Source: Cohnella baijiui | GTDB taxonomy: Bacteria; Bacillota; Bacilli; Paenibacillales; Paenibacillaceae | Reading direction: 5' to 3' | Assembly (NCBI RefSeq): GCF_020731285.1 | Contig: NZ_JAJFOW010000031.1 | Coordinates: 20,796 to 84,795, forward strand | DNA: 64,000 nt | Shown: piece by piece, positions 27,794 to 35,525 of the stretch | Layout: each line of letters starts with the position of its first letter | Position numbering within the stretch: the stretch's first letter is position 1 | The notes under the pieces: generated by a model | Told to the model about the DNA's origin: nothing | Databases searched by the model: none | Seen by the model: the letters and a program-made list of their open reading frames with translations, nothing else | Position numbers and translations under genes: made by a program

Positions 27794-28373
27794 GAAAACG
27801 GTGGAAAGGACTGGCCAACTCCTTTATGGTCCGTTTTATGATGGAATGATACGTCGGGTTATTACGGGACAATTCCAAACGTTCCATATTTTTGTCCAAT
27901 TTCTCTCTAAGGGTAAGAATGAACCCAATCGCGATATGCTTCCGCGCCAACTCCTCAAGATCCGCAGCAAAGGCTTCACTGAGATGCCTAAAATTCGGTA
28001 CAGAAAGTGATTTGGACATGAAAAAGTATTCGGGCGTCACGTCCCTGCGAAATTTTTGTCCAGGTACCTCATTCCAAAAATCATTCCATTCCTCTAATAA
28101 GTTCAATTCATACAACAAGTAATTAAGGAAACCACACAACCATGCGGTACAACTTGTGTTCCGCCTCTGACAACCCACTCGATCAGAAAGATGCCGGCAT
28201 CCGATGCAGCAAGAACCTGAATTCGAAATGCACACCTTACATATGTTTTCTGAACCGACGTTACGAAGATACTGAAGTCCTGTTTCGATAACCGCTTCTC
28301 TGCTTGTTGGCTTCATGTTGGAATGGAGTTTGATTAAGGACTGCGAAAGTTGCTTGAATGGTTCGTCTGGCAA
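27741..28373 (-). CDS. Cys-rich hypothetical protein
   Basis: 210 residues, not recognised. Seen: a cysteine cluster CKVCISNSGSCCIGCRHL then GCQRRNTSCTAWLCGFLNYL, which could bind a metal or cluster, and a helical C-terminal half. TTG at 28373 is supported by GGAGGG 6 bases upstream. The end overlaps the transposase-like fragment in another frame, so the C-terminus may be altered. Its upstream region holds a TTCAAA-TG-TTTGAA palindrome shared with the ArsR gene side. Confidence 0.55.
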   Translation of the reverse strand: MPDEPFKQLSQSLIKLHSNMKPTSREAVIETGLQYLRNVGSENICKVCISNSGSCCIGCRHLSDRVGCQRRNTSCTAWLCGFLNYLLYELNLLEEWNDFWNEVPGQKFRRDVTPEYFFMSKSLSVPNFRHLSEAFAADLEELARKHIAIGFILTLREKLDKNMERLELSRNNPTYHSIIKRTIKELASPFHRFHEALDEYRLCTAKRDKD

Positions 28374-28405
28374 TTCGAACCCTCCGCTCCTCTTAAATTC
28401 AAATA

Positions 28406-28419
28406 TTCAAATGTTTGAA
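28406..28419. promoter_or_regulatory. ArsR-type operator, distal site
   Basis: Perfect inverted repeat TTCAAA-TG-TTTGAA, inside a longer run of ATTCAAAT words. Related half-sites stand before the arsR-type gene (28525-28537) and before the SulP gene (29003-29024). Confidence 0.45.
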
Positions 28420-28558
28420 ATGTTCAATTATTATACGTCATGGGAATAATAATGACAACGACCCTTCCGCATTTTTAGGTTTACTTGAAACATCGGTTCA
28501 TTATTGTGGTATTATATTCGCATATTCAAAAGTTTAAGTGTCAAGGAGAGCAAGTGGT

Positions 28559-28894
28559 ATGCCTCAATATCAAAACCTTCATCTATTCAAGGCCGATTTT
28601 TTCAAAGCACTGGCCCATCCCATGCGAATTCGTATACTGGAAGTGCTGAGTGAGGGCGACAAAAATGTCAATGAACTGCAGAGCATTTTAGGTTCGGAAG
28701 GCTCTGCCGTTTCGCAACAATTGTCGGTGTTGCGTAATAAGAATGTGGTTTATGGTATAAAAGAAGGAACAACGGTAATATATTCGTTGCGTGACCCGCT
28801 GATTAAAGATTTATTAACAGTGGCAAAGCAGATATTCGACAACCACCTGGTAGATGCCATTTCCTTGCTTGAAGTGATAAGAAAAGAACCATAA
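28559..28894 (+). CDS. ArsR-family winged-helix regulator
   Basis: Small repressor, 111 residues. Seen: FFKALAHPMRIRILEVLSEG, ELQSILGSEGSAVSQQLSVL (recognition helix) and the beta-wing VVYGIKEGTTVIYSL. No ELCVCDL metal motif, so it is not a classical arsenic sensor. The ATG at 28559 has AAGGAG 10 bases upstream. The SulP transporter gene follows after a terminator, with similar TTCAAA sites upstream of both genes, so it likely controls itself and the transporter. Confidence 0.88.
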   Translation: MPQYQNLHLFKADFFKALAHPMRIRILEVLSEGDKNVNELQSILGSEGSAVSQQLSVLRNKNVVYGIKEGTTVIYSLRDPLIKDLLTVAKQIFDNHLVDAISLLEVIRKEP

Positions 28895-28897
28895 TAA

Positions 28898-28938
28898 AAC
28901 AAGGTGATCCGAGATATCAACCCGGAGGCCTTGTTTTT
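28898..28938 (+). terminator. Terminator after the ArsR gene
   Basis: Stem AACAAGG / CCTTGTT with a long loop and seven or more T. Implies that the SulP gene has its own promoter. Confidence 0.6.
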
Positions 28939-29002
28939 TTCTTTGTTCATGGGTGTCGCGAACCAATTGACAATGGAACACTGTGAGAGTAGTATTTGCT
29001 AT

Positions 29003-29024
29003 ATATTCAAATAATCAAATATAT
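29003..29024. promoter_or_regulatory. Candidate ArsR operator before the SulP gene
   Basis: ATATTCAAATAATCAAATAT: two ATTCAAAT-like words within the leader, matching those near the ArsR gene. Sits about 20 bases before the ATG at 29041, where a bound repressor would block transcription. Confidence 0.4.
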
Positions 29025-29040
29025 AAAAGAAGGTTCTGAA

Positions 29041-30813
29041 ATGAAATGGACCGGACGGTTTGAAGGCTATACCCCCGTTTCTTTACGCAAAGACCTCATC
29101 TCGGGTCTGATTGTCGGCGTTATCGCGATTCCACTCGGCATGGCGTTTGCGATTGCTTCGGGGGTCAAACCTGAATACGGCATTTATACGACCATTGTGG
29201 CCGGAATCATGATCTCTCTCTTCGGCGGCTCAAGATTTCAAATTGGAGGTCCTACCGGCGCATTCATTCCGATTCTTTTTGCCATTGTCATGCAGTATGG
29301 TTATGAGAATTTGTTGATCGCAGGGCTGCTTGCCGGCATTATGCTGGTTCTTATGGGTGTGCTGAAACTCGGCGTCTTAATCAAGTATATCCCCCGTCCG
29401 GTGACCATCGGATTTACAGCCGGTATCGCCGTCATTATTTTTAGTGGCCAAATCGTGAATTTCTTAGGCCTCACGCAGATCGAGAAGCATGAAGACTTCC
29501 TTTCTAACATGAAAGAGATCCTAATTCGCTTCGAAACCATCAATCTCTACAGCGTGATGACGGCATTGATTTGTTTAGCCGTCATCATACTAACGCCAAA
29601 GTTCTTGCCGAGGGTTCCAGGCTCATTGATCGGGCTGATCGTCTCAACGGTAGTGGCATCGATACTTTTTAAAGGACATGTGGCCACCATCGGGTCCTCA
29701 TTTGGAACGATACCGAGTACGCTTCCCCATTTTCATGCGCCCAACATCACGTGGGAACGAATCACAACCTTGTTGCAACCCGCGTTCATCATCGCCATGT
29801 TAGGTGGCATTGAATCTCTTTTGTCCGCGGTTGTCGCGGACGGTATGACCGGAAAACGTCATAACAGTAATCGTGAATTAATCGGACAAGGGATTGCCAA
29901 TATCGTTACCCCCTTCTTTGGGGGGATCCCAGCGACAGGTGCCATTGCACGAACGGCAACTAACATCAAGAACGGGGCTGTGTCTCCGATCTCCGGCGTC
30001 ATTCACGGCGTTGTGGTGTTCCTGGTTCTCATTTTGTTTGCGCCCTACGCTTCCGAAATTCCGCTAGCCAGTATGGCTCCTATCCTAATGCTCGTTGCAT
30101 GGAATATGAGCGAGCGTAAAGCGTTTGCCCATGTGCTGAAAACGAAAACAAGCGACTCGCTTGTGCTGGCGACCACTTTTTTATTAACCGTTTTCACAAA
30201 CGTAACGACGGCAGTTGAAGTCGGCTTGCTCCTGGCGGTGCTGCTGTTTGTCAAACGCATGAGCGATCTGTTGACGGTGGCAAAAATGCTGCCCGACCCC
30301 GCCTCGGATAAAGTGAAGGCCCATATGGTGTCAGAAAGCCACGATTGCCCGCAAATGAGTATATACACCATCGAAGGCCCCCTTTTCTTCGGTGCTGCCA
30401 ACATGTTTGAGAAGTCGATCATGGATACCATTCACCTGCGACCCAAAATCCTGCTGCTTCGGCTTGGAAAAGTGCCCTTTATGGATATGACCGGTGAATC
30501 CAATTTATCAAGTCTGGTCAACCACTTTAAGAAGGGCGGCGGTTTAGTGATGATCTCCGGTATGAAACCACAACCGCTTCAGGTTCTGCAGAAAACCGGT
30601 CTTTATGATCGGATCGGCGCGGAACATTTCTTTAGCCACACCGGCGAAGCGATCGACTATGCGTTGTTCCAACTTGACTATGATAAGTGCTTAGGTTGCA
30701 AGCACTTCGCTTTCCGGGAATGTGCGGCGTTATCTAACGCGGAATCGCAACAAAGCGTAGTAGCAAAATGGGCTACAACCAAACGAAACAAACCGCAACC
30801 TTTGCCCAGATGA
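29041..30813 (+). CDS. SulP-family anion transporter with STAS domain
   Basis: Membrane transporter for sulfate or bicarbonate-like anions. Seen: 10 or more hydrophobic segments over residues 20-410, SulP motif GPTGAFIPI and the conserved GGIPATGAIARTATN, and a C-terminal STAS domain (about 430-550, LRLGKVPFMDMTG). The tail carries CLGCKHFAFREC, a small Cys motif. 590 residues from the ATG at 29041 (AGAAGG upstream). The extended frame from 28996 is not needed. Preceded by an ArsR regulator with shared operator words. Confidence 0.9.
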   Translation: MKWTGRFEGYTPVSLRKDLISGLIVGVIAIPLGMAFAIASGVKPEYGIYTTIVAGIMISLFGGSRFQIGGPTGAFIPILFAIVMQYGYENLLIAGLLAGIMLVLMGVLKLGVLIKYIPRPVTIGFTAGIAVIIFSGQIVNFLGLTQIEKHEDFLSNMKEILIRFETINLYSVMTALICLAVIILTPKFLPRVPGSLIGLIVSTVVASILFKGHVATIGSSFGTIPSTLPHFHAPNITWERITTLLQPAFIIAMLGGIESLLSAVVADGMTGKRHNSNRELIGQGIANIVTPFFGGIPATGAIARTATNIKNGAVSPISGVIHGVVVFLVLILFAPYASEIPLASMAPILMLVAWNMSERKAFAHVLKTKTSDSLVLATTFLLTVFTNVTTAVEVGLLLAVLLFVKRMSDLLTVAKMLPDPASDKVKAHMVSESHDCPQMSIYTIEGPLFFGAANMFEKSIMDTIHLRPKILLLRLGKVPFMDMTGESNLSSLVNHFKKGGGLVMISGMKPQPLQVLQKTGLYDRIGAEHFFSHTGEAIDYALFQLDYDKCLGCKHFAFRECAALSNAESQQSVVAKWATTKRNKPQPLPR

Positions 30814-30908
30814 GTGGTTATCTGAATGAAGATTCGTACCTCTGTTGGAGGAAACCGCACAGCGAACCCGGTAAAGGAACGACATTTTCCATTCGCCGGC
30901 GGAATGCA

Positions 30909-30945
30909 ACGCCCTGTCTACGCACGTCGAGACAGGGCGTTTTCT
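30909..30945 (+). terminator. Terminator after the SulP gene
   Basis: Perfect 11-bp stem ACGCCCTGTCT / AGACAGGGCGT, 10-base loop, then TTTTCT. Confidence 0.75.
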
Positions 30946-31020
30946 ATGCCATAGATAGAAGTGTGTTATGGCCGGGCTAACGAAGGTTCGGCTGAAGGGG
31001 AACGATGTTGCAATTTTAAA

Positions 31021-31080
31021 GAAAAGTGTATTTTTTGTTGATCGTAATCGCGTTTTTTTGAAGGAAAGTGAGTACTTTTT
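31021..31080 (+). promoter_or_regulatory. Shared three-block upstream element, copy C
   Basis: Block 1 GAAAAGTGTATTTTTT starts at 31021, block 2 ends with GAAGG at 31060 and block 3 AGTACTTTTT at 31071. The layout matches copies A and B within one base. It stands about 75 bases before the GH35 start. Confidence 0.5.
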
Positions 31081-31155
31081 TGCTCTCGGTATACGTTTGC
31101 TCTTGTACAGTGAAATAGCAGAGGTGCGACTTTAACTGTACAAGGAGAATCAAGA

Positions 31156-32928
31156 ATGGCGACGTTCACGACCGAAGGAAATCAGTTTCTGTATAACGGC
31201 AAGCCCATGCGAATCCTGTCCGGCGCCATGCATTACTTCCGCATCGTACCGGAATATTGGCGGGATCGATTACTGAAATTAAAGGCCTGCGGCTTCAATA
31301 CGGTTGAAACCTATGTGGCTTGGAATGTGCATGAACCTAAAGAAGGGCAATTCAACTTTACGGGCATCGCCGATGTAGAGCGATTTGTCCGATTGGCTGC
31401 GGAGTTGGGACTTCATGTCATCGTTCGGCCGAGTCCGTATATTTGCGCGGAATGGGAGTTCGGCGGATTGCCGGCATGGCTGCTGCGAGATCCTTCCATG
31501 CAGTTGCGCTGCTGCTATAAACCTTATCTGGATAGAATCGACGCTTATTACGATGAGTTGATGCCCAGGTTAAAGCCACTTTTGTGTAGGAATGGCGGAC
31601 CGATCATCGCGATGCAGATCGAAAACGAATATGGAAGCTATGGCAACGACAAGCCGTATTTGGCTTATTTGAAGCAAGCGATGATCAGGCGCGGGATCGA
31701 TGTGCTTCTGTTTACATCGGACGGTTACGACGATTCCAATCTTCAGGGAGGAACGCTTCTCCCCGAGGTTCTGGCTACCGTCAATTTCGGATCGCAGCCG
31801 GAGGAAGCGTTCGCCAAGCTTCAGGAATACCAGCCCGATCAACCACTGATGTGCATGGAATATTGGAACGGGTGGTTCGATCATTGGGGAGACGAGCACC
31901 ATGTGAGAGGTCACGACGACGTGGCGGACGTGATGGACCGGATGCTGAAGTCCGGCGCATCTATCAATTTCTATATGTTTCACGGCGGCACGAATTTCGG
32001 CTTCTATAACGGGGCCAATTATTTGGGCAAATATGAACCGACCGTGACCAGCTACGACTATCATGCGGCGTTGAATGAGTCCGGCGATAGGACGGAAAAG
32101 TATGATGCGATCCGCGAAGTCATCTCCAGGTACGCAGAGCTGCCGGATGTGGAGCTGCCCCCGCCCGCTCCCAAGAAAAATTACGGGAGGGTTCGCCTGA
32201 CGAAACAAGCGCGGCTATTCGATTCGCTCGATCGGTTGACTGAGCCGGTCAGGCGGAGATGTCCGGAAGCGATGGAGCAGCTGGGGCAGAATTTCGGCTT
32301 TATTTTATACACGACCCGGATTTCCGGCCCAAGAGCTAGAAACAAGATTACGATCCAGGAAGTCCGCGATCGTGCGCTTCTCTATCTGGATGGGGTGTAT
32401 CAAGGTGCCGTCGAACGAAACTCGCACGATCAAACGCTTGAAATTCAAGAGAACGATATCGTGGCGGAAATCCCCCCGCAGGGAGCGGAATTAAGCATAC
32501 TCGTTGAAAATATGGGCCGGATCAATTACGGCTTCGGCATGAAGGACCCGAAAGGGATTACCGAAGGCGTCCGTTTCGAGCGGATGTTCCTGCATGATTG
32601 GAAGATCCATTCGCTTCCGTTGGACGATCTGTCCGGGCTTGTCTTTCAGGATCTGCAGACGGAGGAGAAGTTTACGCCCACCTTCTATAAGGGCGTGTTC
32701 CACGTCGAAGAGACGGGCGATACGTTCTTGAAATTGGAAGGCTGGACGAAAGGAGTCGCGTTCGTCAACGGTTTCAATCTGGGACGTTATTGGGAAAAAG
32801 GACCGCAAAAGACGCTGTACGTCCCGGGCCCGCTTCTTCGCGAAGGCGACAACGAGCTGATCGTATTCGAGCTGCATGGCACGCAAGATCCTGCTGTTAC
32901 GTTTCAAGATTTTGCCGAGCTAGGCTAG
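31156..32928 (+). CDS. Beta-galactosidase, GH35
   Basis: Cleaves terminal beta-galactose from oligosaccharides. Seen: GH35 start (FLYNGKPMRILSGAMHYFRI), VRPSPYICAEWEFGG, acid/base Glu in MQIENEYGSYG (about residue 158) and nucleophile Glu in LMCMEYWNGWFDHWG (about 235), then C-terminal jelly-roll domains. 590 residues, normal; no signal peptide, so cytoplasmic. AAGGAG before the ATG. Followed after 30 bases by an oxidoreductase gene in the same operon. Confidence 0.92.
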   Translation: MATFTTEGNQFLYNGKPMRILSGAMHYFRIVPEYWRDRLLKLKACGFNTVETYVAWNVHEPKEGQFNFTGIADVERFVRLAAELGLHVIVRPSPYICAEWEFGGLPAWLLRDPSMQLRCCYKPYLDRIDAYYDELMPRLKPLLCRNGGPIIAMQIENEYGSYGNDKPYLAYLKQAMIRRGIDVLLFTSDGYDDSNLQGGTLLPEVLATVNFGSQPEEAFAKLQEYQPDQPLMCMEYWNGWFDHWGDEHHVRGHDDVADVMDRMLKSGASINFYMFHGGTNFGFYNGANYLGKYEPTVTSYDYHAALNESGDRTEKYDAIREVISRYAELPDVELPPPAPKKNYGRVRLTKQARLFDSLDRLTEPVRRRCPEAMEQLGQNFGFILYTTRISGPRARNKITIQEVRDRALLYLDGVYQGAVERNSHDQTLEIQENDIVAEIPPQGAELSILVENMGRINYGFGMKDPKGITEGVRFERMFLHDWKIHSLPLDDLSGLVFQDLQTEEKFTPTFYKGVFHVEETGDTFLKLEGWTKGVAFVNGFNLGRYWEKGPQKTLYVPGPLLREGDNELIVFELHGTQDPAVTFQDFAELG

Positions 32929-32958
32929 CGCAAATCATAGAGAAGGAGAGAAGCATGC

Positions 32959-34236
32959 ATGAGAACCATTACGGCAGCATTAATCGGAGCAGGACAAAGA
33001 GGCAGGGGGGCATACGCACCCTACGCGTTGGAAAATCCGGACGACATCCGGTTCGTCGCGGTTGCGGATCCGGATCCTGAACGAAGGGATCTTTTCCGGC
33101 AAGAACATCGGATTTCGAACGCCAACAGTTATTCGAGCTGGGAAGATCTGCTGGCCGGACCGAAGGTGGCGGATGCCGTCCTGATTTGCACGCAGGATAA
33201 AATGCATTTCGAGCCCGCGCTCAAGGCGCTGGAAAAAGGATACCATGTGCTGATGGAAAAACCGATGTCGCCGGATCCTCGGGAATGCATCATCATGGGA
33301 GAATATGCGGAGAAATACAACCGGGTATTTTCGATTTGCCACGTGCTTCGCTATACCGATTTTTTTGCGACCATCAAGCGGCTCATTGAGGATGGCAAAA
33401 TCGGCAAGCTGGTTTCGATTCAACACACGGAAAACGTGGAGCATCGTCACCAAGCCCACAGTTTCGTCAGGGGAAACTGGCGGAATTCGGACACTTCGAG
33501 TCCTATGATTTTGCAGAAGAGCTGTCATGATATGGACATCTTGCAGTGGCTGGTCGATTCGGAGTGCGTCAAAGTTTCTTCCTTCGGATCGTTGACCCAT
33601 TTCCGCAAAGAAAATGCGCCGGAGGGCGCCCCTCTTCGCTGCTTGGAAGGCTGTCCCGTGAAGGATGATTGTCCGTACTACGCTCCTAAAATGTATATCG
33701 AGAGAGACGATTGGGTAGGCGCCGTGCTTCGATCGGTCGTCAGCAACGACACCAGCGACGAAGGCGTGCTTCGGGCTTTGAAGGATGGTCCTTATGGAAG
33801 ATGCGTGTTTCACTGCGACAACAATGTAGTCGATCATCAGGTCGTCAATTTGGAATTCGCCAATGAAGTGACGGTTGCCTTTACGATGAGCGCCTTTACG
33901 TATGAAGGCGGCAGGTCGGTGAAGCTGATGGGGACGCACGGTCAAATCCGAGGCGATATGGAGAAAAACGAAATCGAAATCACCAGTTTCAATACCCGGG
34001 AGAAAGAGACGATCCGGATCGATGCGGATTTGGCAGGTCACGGCGGCGGCGACAGCGGGATTATGCGAGATTTCGTGCGTCTCGTTCAAAGCGATGGCAA
34101 CGAAAAAGGGCTGACCGGAGCGAAAGTTTCCGTGCAAAGCCATCTGATTGCTTTTGCGGCTGAAAAATCGCGATTGGAACAAAGGGTTATCTTGATGCCC
34201 GAATATATGGATGAATTGAAAAGAGAGGTTAAGTAA
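32959..34236 (+). CDS. Gfo/Idh/MocA family oxidoreductase
   Basis: NAD(P)-dependent sugar dehydrogenase-like protein, 425 residues. Seen: Rossmann motif ALIGAGQRGRGAYAPYAL, MEKPMSPDPREC near residue 95, and SPMILQKSCHDMDILQWL in the catalytic domain. It carries an inserted cysteine cluster (CLEGCPVKDDCPYY, about 228-241), a feature of one subgroup, possibly for metal binding. AAGGAG stands 10 bases before the ATG. In operon with GH35, it may process the released sugar. Confidence 0.88.
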   Translation: MRTITAALIGAGQRGRGAYAPYALENPDDIRFVAVADPDPERRDLFRQEHRISNANSYSSWEDLLAGPKVADAVLICTQDKMHFEPALKALEKGYHVLMEKPMSPDPRECIIMGEYAEKYNRVFSICHVLRYTDFFATIKRLIEDGKIGKLVSIQHTENVEHRHQAHSFVRGNWRNSDTSSPMILQKSCHDMDILQWLVDSECVKVSSFGSLTHFRKENAPEGAPLRCLEGCPVKDDCPYYAPKMYIERDDWVGAVLRSVVSNDTSDEGVLRALKDGPYGRCVFHCDNNVVDHQVVNLEFANEVTVAFTMSAFTYEGGRSVKLMGTHGQIRGDMEKNEIEITSFNTREKETIRIDADLAGHGGGDSGIMRDFVRLVQSDGNEKGLTGAKVSVQSHLIAFAAEKSRLEQRVILMPEYMDELKREVK

Positions 34237-34684
34237 GACCGGGGATTTGATTAACAAGATTGAATGATTACACTTCTGGTGAACCAGATGGGTGCTGAAA
34301 TGCTCCGGAAAATATCATTAATTTATTGCGTATTGTTGCATCGCAGCCGATAAGCCGCATGGTTAAAGGGTTGTGATTAAACAACTTTATTTTTCCTCAC
34401 CAACAGGGCAGGCTAGTCGGACAGTGAAGCGGAAGTGTCCTGCGCGACCGCGGTGACCGGTTCGAAGGGGCGGTCGCGGGCCGGGGTTCGGCTTTTCGGC
34501 GGCTGACGAAAACGGGGGGCGTCAAGCTCGGGCTGCCAACAGATCCAACAGGCAGAGGAATAGCACTTAGAGTAAGGGACCGCTAGGCCGCTAAAAACGG
34601 CCGGGCGGTCTATTTGCATTGACTGGATGCTCCAGTCTGGCGGCAGGGCGAACTAAAACGTGGCTGGCAGAGACGGGCCTGCGA
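34237..34684. other. Intergenic region at the composition boundary
   Basis: No gene supported. The sequence changes from moderate GC to clearly GC-rich within this stretch. A short open frame on the minus strand near 34413-34619 has no ribosome site and no protein-like composition. Confidence 0.5.
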
Positions 34685-34985
34685 GGCGGAGTTATGCGGA
34701 AAAACCGCATAACGCCCGGCCGAGACGGCCCCACGAGGCGGAGTTATGCGGAAAAACCGCATAACGCCCGGCCGAGATAGCCCCGCGAGCCGGAGATGTG
34801 CGGAAAAACCGCATAACGCCCGGCTGAGACAAGCTCACGAGCCGGAGATGTGCGGAAAACCCGCATAACGCCCAGCCGAGACGGCCCCATGAGACGGAGA
34901 TGTGCGGAAAAACCGCATAACTACCGGCTGAGACAGGCTCACGAGCCGGAGATGTGCGGAAAACCCGCATAACGCCCGGCGTCGC
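34685..34985. repeat. Tandem hairpin array A (6 units, 52-bp period)
   Basis: The hairpin GCGG-AAAAA-CCGC (in two units the A-run is one shorter and the C-run one longer), flanked by ATGT or TTAT before and ATAAC after, recurs with GCGG at 34696, 34748, 34800, 34852, 34904 and 34956: every step is exactly 52 bases. The spacers are similar GC-rich sequences (CGGCTGAGAC..CACGAG). 52 is not a multiple of 3 and the frame across the array is only chance reading, so it is not coding. Confidence 0.9.
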
Positions 34986-35020
34986 CCCACTTATGACGGT
35001 TCTGTGGCATCGCCTTCCGT

Positions 35021-35036
35021 TGTGACGGATGTCACA
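35021..35036. promoter_or_regulatory. Crp/Fnr-type binding box and promoter for the CuA-type gene
   Basis: TGTGACGGATGTCACA is a perfect match to TGTGA-N6-TCACA, the class bound by Crp/Fnr regulators (FNR in Bacillus). A -10 TATGAT lies at 35058-35063, putting the box centre at about -41.5, the standard activator position. The CuA-type gene starts at 35096. Confidence 0.65.
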
Positions 35037-35095
35037 GAGCGCGGTTCGCCGGCTCGGTATGATGGACGCATATCGAACCCGAGGAGGAAGGACGC

Positions 35096-35494
35096 ATGAA
35101 AAGAAAATGGGGAATGACCGGCGCGACGCTGCTCGCGGCGGTGATCATCGGGACCGGCTGCGGCGGAGACGGCGCCAAGGAGAGCGCATCGTCGCCGGCG
35201 GCGAGCCCGTCTTCGGCGGAAGCGGGCGGCGCGGGCAAGGCCATCACGATCAACGCGAAAAACTTCGCGTTCGACCAACCGGAAATCAAGGTGAAGCAGG
35301 GCGAAGAAGTGACGATCAAGCTGGTTAACGGCCAAGGCAACCATGCGCTCAAGATCGAAGGCTACGACCAGGAGATCAAAGGCAATCAGACCGTCACGTT
35401 CAAAGCCGACAAGGCGGGCGAATTCAAGTTCGAATGCTCCGTCATGTGCGGCAAGGGCCATGCGGACATGACCGGCAAGCTCATCGTCGAATAA
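35096..35494 (+). CDS. CuA-type cupredoxin lipoprotein (oxidase subunit II-like)
   Basis: Copper electron carrier on the outer face of the membrane. Seen: lipoprotein signal with lipobox Cys in IGTGCGG (about residue 22), a Ser/Ala linker, then a cupredoxin domain ending with NHALKI and CSVMCGKGHADM, a full Cys-X3-Cys-X3-His-X2-Met CuA-like set with the upstream His. 132 residues; unlike oxidase subunit II it has no transmembrane hairpin. GAGGAGG before the ATG. Preceded by a Crp/Fnr box and followed by hemerythrin, DoxX and ba3 oxidase genes, so it may donate electrons to that oxidase or sense/handle NO. Confidence 0.8.
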   Translation: MKRKWGMTGATLLAAVIIGTGCGGDGAKESASSPAASPSSAEAGGAGKAITINAKNFAFDQPEIKVKQGEEVTIKLVNGQGNHALKIEGYDQEIKGNQTVTFKADKAGEFKFECSVMCGKGHADMTGKLIVE

Positions 35495-35525
35495 CGCCCG
35501 TTCGGGCCGAAGGGAGTCAACGGAC

